DNA of 64,000 bases from Fictibacillus phosphorivorans (GTDB lineage Bacteria; Bacillota; Bacilli; Bacillales; Fictibacillaceae), in the NCBI RefSeq assembly GCF_007673525.1, contig NZ_VDZU01000001.1, positions 2,678,055 through 2,742,054 on the forward strand. Direction: 5' to 3'. A program made the translations under genes and the position numbers. The notes under the pieces were generated by a model. It had not been told where the DNA came from. It saw only the letters and a program-made list of their open reading frames with translations, and made no database searches. This document shows positions 1 through 7,830 of this stretch, piece after piece; positions within the stretch are counted from its first letter, which is position 1; every line of letters begins with the position of its first letter.

Positions 1-326
1 ATACTCGTCGTAAAACATGCTAATGCTTGATGAGGAATTCGTTGATGTCTTAAAAAATGAATACCTGATGAAAATGCTTTTTGCTCTCCTTGTTTTAAAA
101 AGGACTCGAATCGATCTTCTTCTAAAAATACAGCATGCACGATTCCGCGTAAAAACTTCTCTAATACCTTTTCATATTGCTCAACAAAACCGTTTAGAAA
201 CGTATGAAAGTCTTCATTTTTTCGTAGATGCTCTTTGTGTGTATGTATCATAGCGGGAATAGACTTCATAAATTCTGGCAACAAGTTTTTTTTGAGTGCG
301 CGTAAGTCTAGTTGGAAATTTTCCAT
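1..326 (-). CDS. Unidentified protein under c-di-GMP riboswitch control (partial)
   Basis: Reading on the minus strand from ATG at 326, a frame stays open to the window edge for 108 codons, so the C-terminus is missing. It begins MENFQLDLRALKKNLLPEF. A GAGGGG ribosome site lies about 7 nt upstream. The visible part is soluble, helical and charged, with no signal peptide or membrane segment, and I recognise no family from it. The upstream leader carries a cyclic-di-GMP-I riboswitch followed by a terminator hairpin, so the product is probably a signalling, motility or adhesion component. That role is inferred from the leader only. Confidence 0.75.
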   Translation of the reverse strand, partial: MENFQLDLRALKKNLLPEFMKSIPAMIHTHKEHLRKNEDFHTFLNGFVEQYEKVLEKFLRGIVHAVFLEEDRFESFLKQGEQKAFSSGIHFLRHQRIPHQALACFTTS

Positions 327-361
327 TCTACAACCCCTCAAATTCCTCAAAAATTACATAC

Positions 362-397
362 AAAAAGCCATCACCTAATAAAGGGAATGGCTTCCAT
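362..397 (-). terminator. Riboswitch expression-platform terminator
   Basis: On the minus strand, AAGCCAT and ATGGCTT form a stem followed by a short T run, between the aptamer and the start of the partial gene. This position suits a transcription-terminating expression platform. Whether ligand switches it on or off cannot be read from the sequence. Confidence 0.6.
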
Positions 398-499
398 TTA
401 TGTTCAGATACGTTTAACCTCTATGAGTGCTTAATCTCTAAAGTGTAAAAAACTTCACTCTTCGGAAAAAAACTTCATAGAAACACCTGTGTCTAAACT

Positions 500-600
500 A
501 AGTCCGTTTCCCTTTGGCAACCGGCTGCCATTGCATGTTAACCATACTTTAGGCCCATAGCTTTGCGTCCCAGCTTTTCAACTGGTTTGCCCTTAATAAC
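500..600 (-). promoter_or_regulatory. Cyclic-di-GMP-I (GEMM-I) riboswitch aptamer
   Basis: On the minus strand the leader contains the class-I hallmarks in order. These are GGCAAACC, a P2 stem capped by a GAAA-type tetraloop (AGTTGAAAAGCT), GGGACGCAAAGC, GGGCCT, then ATGGCAGCCGGTTGCC closing the structure. This matches the GEMM-I consensus closely. It lies about 175 nt upstream of the partial gene at the left edge and is followed by a terminator hairpin, so it should control that gene. Confidence 0.92.
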
Positions 601-694
601 AAAGGTTTCTATTGATTTATAGTTATTATATCCTACTAAGGCAATTTATGCCAATGATTTTAATGATTCATTAGACCTATTATTTTAGACCTTT

Positions 695-1333
695 CTATTT
701 GGATATTTTTAACTTCCTGTAGTACCTATACCCCATCCTTACACCATTCAAAACAAAATAAGGAATCTTTATAGGAAAGTGATACAGAGATTTCTTATAA
801 ATGGTGAAATAAGCCTTGCGCAGATCTTTCCATTTCCTGCACGTTTCGTATCCACTAAAATCAGAAACGTCTACAATAATTCCTCTGTTATTAGATATCA
901 TCACATTTTTCCCATGCACATCATTAGGAAACAACCCTTTATCTCTCGCATGTCTCACTGCTTCATCAATGTCGTAAATGACATTCTCATGGATCTTTAT
1001 CCCTTTATGCACACAGTCATATAGAGTCATTCCTTCAATGCGTTTTAAAATTAAAAAACGCTGTTCCGAATGATAGCAAACAGAAAATCCAGGGTGTTTG
1101 CCTAATCGATCATATACTTTCTTTTCTTCTAATAATCCGTGCTCATCCCTGCCATAGATCTTTACAACATAATCAGGATGAGCAGGATGAGAAAAAACCG
1201 CTGCATAGTTCCCACAACCTAACATCTTCCAAGGGAATGGAGTATTCACTGGGCAAACCGGATCAAATGGGCTGCGGCTTTCTATCATAATCTCATTGTT
1301 TAATTGTCTGGCTAGCTGGATAAAGTGTTCCAT
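695..1333 (-). CDS. Protein-kinase-fold protein (YrzF-like)
   Basis: A 212-residue small kinase-like protein. It shows a glycine-rich loop (LGCGNYAAVF), a VVKIYG segment with the likely ATP-binding Lys, a catalytic-loop-like NDVHGKNVM and a metal-binding-like IVDVSDF. These are the essential residues of RIO/bacterial Ser/Thr kinase folds in compact form. The open frame extends to 1396, but ATG at 1333 is chosen because GAGGAA sits 6 nt upstream and the upstream ATG has no ribosome site. Length and motifs resemble Bacillus YrzF. The substrate is unknown. A 45-codon C-terminal tail after the DxxDF motif is basic and aromatic. Confidence 0.75.
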   Translation of the reverse strand: MEHFIQLARQLNNEIMIESRSPFDPVCPVNTPFPWKMLGCGNYAAVFSHPAHPDYVVKIYGRDEHGLLEEKKVYDRLGKHPGFSVCYHSEQRFLILKRIEGMTLYDCVHKGIKIHENVIYDIDEAVRHARDKGLFPNDVHGKNVMISNNRGIIVDVSDFSGYETCRKWKDLRKAYFTIYKKSLYHFPIKIPYFVLNGVRMGYRYYRKLKISK

Positions 1334-1440
1334 AGCGTTCCTCAATTCAAATTCTAATCCTAATATCATCATCTTATGTCTTTGCAATACGTTCATTGTA
1401 TACAGATGTTATAGAAAATGAAACTTGCACGCTTTATCCT

Positions 1441-1800
1441 TTATTCAATTGTCACTTGTAGATAAGAAAGCATTAGTGTTTCTGCTTTATTTTTTAGATG
1501 AATGTTCGGAAATCTCATAATTTCACGATAACCCCTAATAAAGATCTCATATTCTGTAATATCATCCTCGCGTTGTGCATCCATTACTTTAATTCTTCGT
1601 TTTCTCAGTTCAATTCTTACATCATATAGATCTTTGCTGATTTGATTCATAATTTGCTCCACTAGTGCAACGTATGGCTGTCTCAGTTTAAAAGGAGAGC
1701 CGTTAATAATCTGTAGATCGCGATTAAACACGGTAAGTAAAATCGGATACATCACAAATTTTTCAATAAGCGAACGCTCTTCTTCGCTTCCATATTGCAC
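1441..1800 (-). CDS. YhjD-like small cytosolic protein
   Basis: A 119-residue soluble, charged, mostly helical protein with no signal peptide or membrane segment. Its layout (an ERSLIEKF opening, a central arginine/lysine-rich ELRKRRIKV segment and an RGYREIMRF stretch) resembles uncharacterised Bacillus YhjD proteins of about 120 residues. I rank this as a family resemblance only, and the function is unknown. It stands alone on the minus strand between the kinase-like gene and the WYL-like gene. Confidence 0.65.
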   Translation of the reverse strand: MQYGSEEERSLIEKFVMYPILLTVFNRDLQIINGSPFKLRQPYVALVEQIMNQISKDLYDVRIELRKRRIKVMDAQREDDITEYEIFIRGYREIMRFPNIHLKNKAETLMLSYLQVTIE

Positions 1801-1816
1801 GACGATCCCTCCAATC

Positions 1817-2026
1817 TTAAGAAGACAAAAAACGTGAATGTACAGATAATATGTTTCTTATGTGAAAACTTCGAATCTGTTTTTTTGCTGAACAATAACC
1901 TTTGATGATATGACCATCAAAAGAGTACGGAATGACAAAACGGTGCGAGATATCACCCTTTTGTGAGAGGTAGATCATTTCGATTCCAACTCGTTCTCTT
2001 ATGCATCTCATTAATAAGTTAGTCAT
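1817..2026 (-). CDS. Small WYL-domain-like protein
   Basis: A 69-residue protein. ATG at 2026 is chosen because AAAGGAGG lies 6-7 nt upstream; the longer frame to 2062 has no ribosome site. The pattern fits the core of a stand-alone WYL domain: an early ERVGIEMIYLSQKG segment, R-x-V-x-P in the middle, then GYCSAKKQIRSFHI. WYL domains are ligand-sensing SH3-like folds usually attached to transcription regulators. Here there is no DNA-binding domain, so it may be a small modulator. That role is inferred. Confidence 0.65.
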   Translation of the reverse strand: MTNLLMRCIRERVGIEMIYLSQKGDISHRFVIPYSFDGHIIKGYCSAKKQIRSFHIRNILSVHSRFLSS

Positions 2027-2080
2027 GAAGCAACCTCCTTTTTTTATATTATATGCGAACAAACGTTCTTTTTATACTAG

Positions 2081-2116
2081 AAAAAAATACCTGCCTTTTT
2101 AAGTAGGCAAGTATTT
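2081..2116 (-). terminator. Terminator of the RsbR-like gene
   Basis: On the minus strand, AATACTTGCCT pairs with AGGCAGGTATT around a short loop and is followed by seven T residues, just after the stop at 2122. Confidence 0.8.
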
Positions 2117-2121
2117 GTGGT

Positions 2122-2955
2122 TTATTTATTTTTTTGAGGTCGAATCCCCATTGCTTCAAGCTCCTGATACAAGTTTCCAGCAATTGAAAATCCTTCGAAA
2201 CTAATTCCTAGCGAAACGACAGTCTGAGCAAGTTCAGGACGCATCCCGCTTAAGGTTACATTTACACCTAAAAGCTTAAGAGAATTTATTACCTTAAATA
2301 AATTATGAGCGACCATCGTATCAATCACGGCTACACCAGATAGATCGATAAATAGATGTTCAATCTGTAATTCCATGCATTTTTGAAGAGAAGTTTCCAT
2401 AATTAACTTAGAGCGATGCGTATCGATCGTTCCTACAAGCGGGAGAACCGCAACCGCTCTTGTCAGCCTGACAACGGGAACAGACAACTCTTCAATTGCC
2501 TCTCTAGCCAATCCAAGTACACGATTATTATTCTCAACATATGCGACACTAAAAGCATGGACCGTTTCATCTAGAAATGGGTCGATGATAGAGGCGGCTT
2601 TCAAAATGGTTTCAACGCTGAATTTTTCATTACTAATTTCGTTACGTATGAAATCCCAAAGCACCATTCTATAGTATCTGGTACTGCTTAATGCTTTGTC
2701 CAGTGGAACTTCATGCTGAACAGCAAGCTCGCCATTTTTTCTTCCCCATTTAATAAAATGCTCTTGTGATGTTTTCTTATCTTCATAAAGAGCTTTTCCA
2801 AAGTATGAAAATAGTTCTCCACGGAGGTTTAACACAAATTCCGTTTGCTCTGTAGGATGCTCACCAAGTGATACGCGCACCTCATCAATTTTCTTTGATA
2901 GATCATATTTATGCTCAATGATTTTTTTTCCTAATACCCTCAATTGTTGCTCCAT
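2122..2955 (-). CDS. RsbR-type stressosome protein (RsbRD-like), STAS domain
   Basis: A 277-residue protein with an all-helical N-terminal RsbR-type sensor half (about 1-150) and a C-terminal STAS domain (about 160-270). The STAS part keeps both regions phosphorylated by RsbT in RsbR proteins: the VGTIDTHRS turn near residue 175 and the DLSGVAVIDT turn near residue 210. Such proteins form the stressosome that releases RsbT to activate sigma-B. The N-terminal half has no haem or flavin motif that I can see, so it is closest to RsbRD/YqhA-type co-antagonists. It is a single-gene unit, and rsbS and rsbT are not in the window. Confidence 0.87.
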   Translation of the reverse strand: MEQQLRVLGKKIIEHKYDLSKKIDEVRVSLGEHPTEQTEFVLNLRGELFSYFGKALYEDKKTSQEHFIKWGRKNGELAVQHEVPLDKALSSTRYYRMVLWDFIRNEISNEKFSVETILKAASIIDPFLDETVHAFSVAYVENNNRVLGLAREAIEELSVPVVRLTRAVAVLPLVGTIDTHRSKLIMETSLQKCMELQIEHLFIDLSGVAVIDTMVAHNLFKVINSLKLLGVNVTLSGMRPELAQTVVSLGISFEGFSIAGNLYQELEAMGIRPQKNK

Positions 2956-3048
2956 GTTCTACTGCTTCCCCCTATGTACACAAAAAATGGCATACCTCCA
3001 ACTTATTTACCATTAATTTGTGTACTTAAAACCTATTCTCACAAAAAA

Positions 3049-3112
3049 ATAGCCTGCCGATCGGAAAGCGAGCGACCTGAAATCAAAAATCAACACATCG
3101 CAAGGCCGTTTT
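3049..3112 (-). repeat. Decayed relic of repeat family R1
   Basis: On the minus strand this stretch keeps GTGTTGATTT, then CAGG, GCTCGCTTTCC and GCAGGC, in the same order and spacing as the left part of the R1 repeats at 6245, 7750, 46447 and 53951. The rest of the element is gone. It fills most of the gap between the RsbR-like gene and the amidase gene. Confidence 0.6.
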
Positions 3113-3126
3113 ACCATATATTGTTT

Positions 3127-3783
3127 TTAAGAGTGATCGATATGAACATCAAATCCTGCAGATTTGGCTTTTCGAGAAAGAATCTCGGCATTTTCTCTAG
3201 ATGAGAATGCTCCAATCTGCACTTTATAAAGTTTTCCTTCTGCAGTAACAAGCTCTTTAAACTCATTCTGATGAACAACAAATTTTTTTAACTCATACTT
3301 TACATCTTCAATAAAGAATGGAAATGTCTTACCGTATCGGTGAAAACAATTTAAAGGATCTGTCCTTCTTTTTGGGTCCAGTTGAAAGTGACCTTTTATG
3401 TTCCGAGCAGGATTCCATTGATACATGTCACATAAATAGGCAAAAAACCATACATAACGGCTGTAAGCTTTGTTAAAATCTATGGATGGACCATAGCATA
3501 ACTCAACCCCTATTCCCCATTCATTCGCATCTGATACGTTAGAGCGAACGTGCCAAGCTCTTTCATGCAATGGAATGATTACCAATATTTGTTTATCATC
3601 TATGAATACGTGCGCAGAAGCCTCTAGTTGTCTGCTATTGAAATATTCATAGTTCTGTTTGGCCGTTGAGTCGGGATTCCCAGTGTCGTGTGCAACCGCA
3701 AAGCGCGGTATACGATTACCTCCTGGACGCTGCTTCCATTCTTTCTTTAAAAATTGATTTGTAATCTGAAATTTTTCTTTCAT
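3127..3783 (-). CDS. N-acetylmuramoyl-L-alanine amidase (Amidase_2) with SPOR domain
   Basis: A 218-residue protein. Residues about 20-160 form an Amidase_2 (CwlA/XlyA-type) zinc amidase domain. FAVAHDTG supplies one zinc His, the central part has an IPLHERAWH segment, and KGHFQLDPKRRTDP supplies the second His and the final Asp. It cleaves the bond between muramic acid and the stem peptide. Residues about 183-218 form a SPOR peptidoglycan-binding repeat (YKVQIGAFSSRENAE). There is no signal peptide, as in several phage or mother-cell lysins of this type. It is a single gene. Confidence 0.87.
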   Translation of the reverse strand: MKEKFQITNQFLKKEWKQRPGGNRIPRFAVAHDTGNPDSTAKQNYEYFNSRQLEASAHVFIDDKQILVIIPLHERAWHVRSNVSDANEWGIGVELCYGPSIDFNKAYSRYVWFFAYLCDMYQWNPARNIKGHFQLDPKRRTDPLNCFHRYGKTFPFFIEDVKYELKKFVVHQNEFKELVTAEGKLYKVQIGAFSSRENAEILSRKAKSAGFDVHIDHS

Positions 3784-3827
3784 ACATACACCTCCTATTT
3801 ATTTACAATAGAAGTGTATAATTTTAC

Positions 3828-3852
3828 AAAAAAAGAGCCATTACGGCCCTTC
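3828..3852 (-). terminator. Terminator of the 35-residue membrane peptide gene
   Basis: On the minus strand AGGGCC-GTAAT-GGCTCT is followed by seven T residues, directly after the stop at 3854. Confidence 0.7.
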
Positions 3853-3853
3853 T

Positions 3854-3961
3854 TTACATTCCACCTGGTTGTGATTGTGTTGTGATCGCCCAAACCCAAT
3901 AAGCTGCTCCAATCAAAAAGCCAAAACCTAGAAGCACAAAAAATAACGTTGAATTTTTCAT
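3854..3961 (-). CDS. Small single-pass membrane protein, 35 residues
   Basis: A short frame opens with MKNSTLFFVLLGFGFLIG. One hydrophobic helix covers residues about 5-26, followed by a polar tail ending QSQPGGM. AGGGAGAAACGG lies upstream of the ATG and a good terminator follows, so it looks like a real monocistronic gene. The function is unknown; tiny membrane peptides of this kind are common in Bacillaceae. Confidence 0.72.
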   Translation of the reverse strand: MKNSTLFFVLLGFGFLIGAAYWVWAITTQSQPGGM

Positions 3962-4054
3962 AATCCGTTTCTCCCTAAACTTTTACTTTCTTTCTTATTA
4001 TATATAAATTATCATATACTAGTAGAAGAAGAAACAAAAAGCAAGGGTGTTAAG

Positions 4055-4492
4055 ATGGAAAATAGAGAACAAACCCCATTAAGAAATGAGTTAGAGCGAG
4101 AATTGGAAATGAGCTTACGCAGACTTTTTCGCACGTTAAGAAAAGGCTTAAACGAAGTGTACTCAGATTATATTCCAAGCAATGAGTTTGCTGTTCTTCA
4201 GACTTTATTTATTCAAAGTCCTTTAATGGCTTCAGAAATCGCTAATGAATTAAAAGTTTCATCAAGCCATATTACCGCAGTGACGGATCGGCTTGTTGGC
4301 AAGAATTACATTCAGCGTGTACGATCAGATTCAGACCGTCGGATCGTCTATTTAGAAATTACTGAAGATGGTAGAGAAATCGCACGAAAAATGGATAACA
4401 TTAAGAATAACTACCTGGAAAAAAAGTTTGCTGCATTAACAGATGAAGACATAAAGCGAATGATAGATTCTTCAATAAAACTGCTTGATTAG
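4055..4492 (+). CDS. MarR-family transcriptional regulator
   Basis: A 145-residue winged-helix protein. The recognition region MASEIANELKVSSSHITAVT and the wing with DRRIVYLEITEDG are typical of MarR. AAGGGTG lies upstream of the ATG. The drug-exporter gene follows 70 nt downstream on the same strand, the usual arrangement of a MarR repressor that controls its own operon and an efflux pump. A palindrome in the intergenic gap could be its operator. No effector is indicated. Confidence 0.9.
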   Translation: MENREQTPLRNELERELEMSLRRLFRTLRKGLNEVYSDYIPSNEFAVLQTLFIQSPLMASEIANELKVSSSHITAVTDRLVGKNYIQRVRSDSDRRIVYLEITEDGREIARKMDNIKNNYLEKKFAALTDEDIKRMIDSSIKLLD

Positions 4493-4510
4493 TGGAGCAG
4501 TTTTACTTTT
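4477..4510 (+). terminator. Hairpin at the end of the MarR gene
   Basis: AAAACTGCT pairs with AGCAGTTTT around a loop containing the marR stop codon, followed by a T-rich stretch. It could attenuate read-through into the exporter gene or end the marR transcript. Confidence 0.55.
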
Positions 4511-4517
4511 CGAAATT

Positions 4518-4534
4518 ATTTCATATTGTGAAAT
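4518..4534. promoter_or_regulatory. Candidate MarR operator
   Basis: ATTTCA-TATTG-TGAAAT is a perfect 6-bp inverted repeat with a 5-bp spacer, in AT-rich DNA 29 nt before the exporter start. Size and position suit a MarR dimer site. Assignment to the adjacent regulator is inferred. Confidence 0.45.
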
Positions 4535-4562
4535 ATTTACAACATGAATAGGAGGATGATGC

Positions 4563-6179
4563 ATGGAACATCTAGAAATGCGGCGAAAAGTAATTATAAT
4601 GCTTTCCATCATGTCTGCTATGCTTTTTGCAGCGTTAAACCAAACCATTGTTGGTACGTCTTTACCAAAAATCATTGCTGATCTTGGAGGAATAGAATAC
4701 TACAGCTGGGTTTTCACGATTTTCATGCTCACTTCAAGTATCACAGCAATATTAGTTGGAAAACTATCAGACATTTACGGTAGAAAGCCATTTATCCTCT
4801 TAGGAATCGGTGTGTTTACTGCAGGATCCCTTTTATGCGGCATTTCCGAAAGTATCTTTGAACTTATCTTATATAGAGGGGTTCAAGGTTTTGGTGGAGG
4901 TATGATCATGTCGACGGCTTTCACAGCAGTTGGTGATCTATTCCCCCCTCGCGAACGTGGCAGATGGCAAGGAATTATGAGCAGTGTTTTTGGTTTAGCA
5001 AGCGTGTTTGGTCCAACTTTAGGAGGATACATCGTCGATCACTTTCATTGGCATTGGGTATTCTGGATCTTTCTCCCCTTTGGTCTTGTCGCTTTTGCCG
5101 CTATATATTTTTTATTTCCTTCTGTTCAAAGAAAAGAGAAGGAATCCATCGATTACACAGGTTCATTGTTACTAACGTTAACAATGGTTCCTCTTCTCCT
5201 TTCATTCACTTGGGCTGGAAATCAATATGATTGGGCATCTCCAGAGATCATCGGACTGTTTACTGTAACAATCGTAGCTTTCTTTTTATTTGTGCTAACA
5301 GAAAAGCGTGTATCAAGTCCTGTGCTACCGCTTGATATGTTCAAAAATAAAGTGTTCACCGTGTCTAACATCATCGGGTTCTTTTTAGGAGCAGGCATGT
5401 TTGGATCGATCATGTATATGCCTTTTTTCATACAAGGAGTAATGGGAACATCTGCTACAAAATCCGGCTTTGTCATGATGCCATTAACACTTGCTATGGT
5501 TGCAGGAAGCACGATAAGCGGACAGATCATTACAAAAACAGGAAAATACAAGAAATTAGCTATGCTGGGATTATTCATTATGGTCAGTGGAATGACGAGC
5601 ATGCATTTTATGGATACGCAAACGACTAATACGACAGCAATCTTTAATATGATTCTCGTTGGGTCAGGACTTGGAATCGCGTTTCCGATTTTCACCTTAA
5701 CCGTACAGAACGCGATTGAACATAAGTACTTAGGTGTTGCGACCTCTTCTGTTCAACTGTTCAGACAGCTTGGAGGTACGATTGGTGTTTCTATTATGGG
5801 GAGTGTAATGAATAACTCTCTAGCAGACCACTTTAATAAAGAGTCTCAAAAGCTAGTCGCGTCTTCACCTAGTGTTACACCTGAGATGGGTGAGCAGATT
5901 AAAGAGCTCGCGAACCCTCAAGTCTTGCTGAACCAAGAAGCTGTTATAGAAAAATTCAGTGCTTTACCACCTGAATCTTTAAACGTTATTAAACAAGTAC
6001 TTGGTATACTGCGTGAGTCTTTGAGTTATGCATTAAACGGCGTTTTCTTAACTGGTGCAATCGTTATTGGCACAGCATTCATACTCACCTTCTTCTTCTT
6101 AAAAGAAATTCCATTAAGAACTTCTAATGAAGAAAAGAATGCGTCAAATGAACAAGCCGAAGAACGGAAGCTTGGTTAA
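4563..6179 (+). CDS. MFS multidrug exporter, DHA2 (EmrB/QacA, 14-TM) family
   Basis: A 538-residue polytopic membrane protein. It has the DHA2 signatures LNQTIVGTSLPKI in the first helix, GKLSDIYGRKP in the loop between helices 2 and 3 (motif A) and a motif-C-like SVFGLASVFGPTLGG in helix 5. Its length and about 14 hydrophobic segments match the EmrB/QacA group of proton-driven drug exporters. Ribosome site GGAGG is well placed before the ATG. It is encoded after marR and is probably induced by loss of MarR binding. Substrates cannot be predicted. The C-terminal tail (EEKNASNEQAEERK) is charged and cytosolic. Confidence 0.9.
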   Translation: MEHLEMRRKVIIMLSIMSAMLFAALNQTIVGTSLPKIIADLGGIEYYSWVFTIFMLTSSITAILVGKLSDIYGRKPFILLGIGVFTAGSLLCGISESIFELILYRGVQGFGGGMIMSTAFTAVGDLFPPRERGRWQGIMSSVFGLASVFGPTLGGYIVDHFHWHWVFWIFLPFGLVAFAAIYFLFPSVQRKEKESIDYTGSLLLTLTMVPLLLSFTWAGNQYDWASPEIIGLFTVTIVAFFLFVLTEKRVSSPVLPLDMFKNKVFTVSNIIGFFLGAGMFGSIMYMPFFIQGVMGTSATKSGFVMMPLTLAMVAGSTISGQIITKTGKYKKLAMLGLFIMVSGMTSMHFMDTQTTNTTAIFNMILVGSGLGIAFPIFTLTVQNAIEHKYLGVATSSVQLFRQLGGTIGVSIMGSVMNNSLADHFNKESQKLVASSPSVTPEMGEQIKELANPQVLLNQEAVIEKFSALPPESLNVIKQVLGILRESLSYALNGVFLTGAIVIGTAFILTFFFLKEIPLRTSNEEKNASNEQAEERKLG

Positions 6180-6187
6180 CAAAAGAG

Positions 6188-6226
6188 AAAGACGGCAGAA
6201 TCGAAAGATGTCGATTCTGCCGTCTA
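6188..6226. terminator. Strong hairpin after the exporter gene
   Basis: AGACGGCAGAATCGA and TCGATTCTGCCGTCT form a perfect 15-bp stem 10 nt after the stop codon, ending the marR-exporter unit. Confidence 0.8.
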
Positions 6227-6244
6227 TTCATTATTTCCTTAAGT

Positions 6245-6480
6245 TATTTTCGTAAACTTTGTTGCTTTAGTAGTGTTTATTTCCGTTCCAGGCTGCTCGC
6301 TTTCCACGAGGCAGGCGGTGAGCCACATTATGCTCCTTGCTCCTGCATCTACAAGTTAATGCTAGCGGAGTAAGTTTCCTCATCGCATACCTTGCGAAAT
6401 GTATTTCAGGCGATAGGCAAGCATCTTCTACTCCAATTTACTGTCAGAGGTTAAAAGCAACAATCTTTTAGAAAAGAGCG
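6245..6480 (+). repeat. Repeat family R1, copy A (variant interior)
   Basis: The left end TTCGTAAACTTTGTTGC, the body ATTTCCGTTCCAGGCTGCTC and the segment GGCAGGCGGTGAGCCACAT match the other R1 copies. The right end AAAAGCAACAATCTTTTAG is the imperfect inverted repeat of the left end. The middle 100 bp differ from copies B and C and hold their own hairpin (CATCGC/GCGATAG). This copy fills the 330-bp gap between the exporter and the acetyltransferase gene and faces copy B. Confidence 0.75.
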
Positions 6481-6511
6481 TTTCTTTATCAGTTTTCACT
6501 AGTGTTAATGC

Positions 6512-7339
6512 TTATAACACTTTTTCCTGCTGTTTTTTTGAGTCAGCTGTTCGGAGTGGGTAGTTCATACTCCAATGACCAATATCATAAAATCCTAAAC
6601 GTTTATAAATGGAGCCTGCTTTTGGATTATCATAGAACAGACAGAGCGTTTTCCCTTCAGCTAAAATATCGTAGCATAGCGCTTCCATACAAAGTGAAGC
6701 ATACCCTTTGTTTCTTTTTTCAGGGTGTGAACACACGCCGACAATCATCGCTGACAATGAATTTTCTGCCGTAGAGGATGCACAAGAAACAATGGTATCC
6801 TCTTCTCTTATAAAATAAGTACGTCCTGTTTTGGTGGATAATGCTTGCTCCAAGCTTTCTTTAGCTGTTTTTCCAATTGAGAATTCTTTGATCAAATATT
6901 TTAATTCCATGAGGCTATCAACATCTTTAAGCTCAGCTTGTAAAATGCTTTCTCTTGATATATTTTTCTTTAATGATTTTGCATCTTTTAGTTCGGCAAA
7001 ATATAGTTCTTTTGTTCGCTCAAACTGTAAATAAGGAGTAAACTGGTCCGCGATTTCCTTTTTACCAGAAAGCATCTCATAACTTTTATCTTTATTGATA
7101 ATCTCTGAAAAAGCTTTTGCATTAATCTCCCCTTTTGCGTAAGGAAGGTAGTTTCCTTTATAACGAAGAAGAATGCCTGTGATCGCCCCGTTCTCCTCAA
7201 CATCTGCCCAGATGTCTTGAGAATCTGTTTCATAACCAAAATTCTCAATATCAGCAATAATGAATAAGTTTAGCGCAGGTTCTTCACTCAAATAGTCCAT
7301 AACTTTTTCATGCCACGTTTGATCCAACTTAACTATCAT
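6512..7339 (-). CDS. GNAT-family N-acetyltransferase
   Basis: A 275-residue protein. The C-terminal GNAT domain shows the acetyl-CoA loop (VGVCSHPEKRNKGYASLCME, about residues 210-229) and the later FYDNPKAGSIYKRLGFYDIG segment. The N-terminal 120 residues are a degenerate or second GNAT-like half. ATG at 7339 is chosen because AAGGAGGAG lies 7 nt upstream; the longer frame to 7396 lacks a ribosome site. The gene is bracketed by inverted copies of repeat R1. The substrate is unknown. Confidence 0.82.
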   Translation of the reverse strand: MIVKLDQTWHEKVMDYLSEEPALNLFIIADIENFGYETDSQDIWADVEENGAITGILLRYKGNYLPYAKGEINAKAFSEIINKDKSYEMLSGKKEIADQFTPYLQFERTKELYFAELKDAKSLKKNISRESILQAELKDVDSLMELKYLIKEFSIGKTAKESLEQALSTKTGRTYFIREEDTIVSCASSTAENSLSAMIVGVCSHPEKRNKGYASLCMEALCYDILAEGKTLCLFYDNPKAGSIYKRLGFYDIGHWSMNYPLRTADSKKQQEKVL

Positions 7340-7409
7340 CTCTATTCTCCTCCTTATTTTGTTTAATTGTATATGCGAATTGGAAAAATGCAACATTTTT
7401 TAAAAAAAA

Positions 7410-7750
7410 CGCTCTTTTTCTAAAAGATTGTTGCTTTGAACTCCTTGTCACCTTTGAAAATTAATTGGAGTGGAAGGTGCGAGACTCCTACGGGACAGGC
7501 GGGCAGTTTGAAAAGTGGAAGTGGCTCGTTCAGCCCCGACAAGCAAAAGTTGAATGGGCTATGAAGGCGCACTTTGCTCATCACAGACCGTTTAACTTTT
7601 GACCTCGAGGGGCTAGCCACTGCAACTAGACAGGTGAGACACTTAAGAGTGAAACGTACGAATGTGGCTCACCGCCTGCCCCGTGGAAAGCGAGCAGCCT
7701 GGAACGGAAATCAACACTTCCAAAAGCAACAAAGTTTATGAAAACAGCCT
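7410..7750 (-). repeat. Repeat family R1, copy B (full length, inverted)
   Basis: This is about 340 bp, read on the minus strand from 7750. The left end is AGGCTGTTTTCATAAACTTTG. The body carries GGCAGGCGGTGAGCCACATT, then TGTCTCACCTG, GGCTAGCCCCTCGAGGTC, a long palindrome, GAACGAGCCACTTCCACTTT, and TCCCGTAGGAGTCTCGCACC. The right end is GCAACAATCTTTTAGAAAAA. The ends are imperfect inverted repeats of about 24 bp. It covers most of the 490-bp gap between the acetyltransferase and mgtE, and no gene is visible inside. Confidence 0.82.
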
Positions 7751-7759
7751 AAAAAAATA

Positions 7760-7790
7760 AAAAACCAGTCAGAAGACTGATTTTTTATTT
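7760..7790. terminator. Bidirectional terminator after mgtE
   Basis: CCAGTC-AGA-GACTGA-type stem flanked by A and T runs on both sides, 40 nt past the mgtE stop on the minus strand. Confidence 0.75.
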
Positions 7791-7830
7791 ATACACTATT
7801 TTTTAATACGACTTAACTTCACTAATAATT

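Noticed and set aside
5222..5695. A 157-codon frame antisense to the MFS exporter
   Set aside because: It is a shadow of the conserved membrane protein and has no start signals.
7420..7620. A 66-codon frame inside repeat copy B
   Set aside because: It is repeat sequence read by chance, with no ribosome site, and is not kept open in copies A, C or D.
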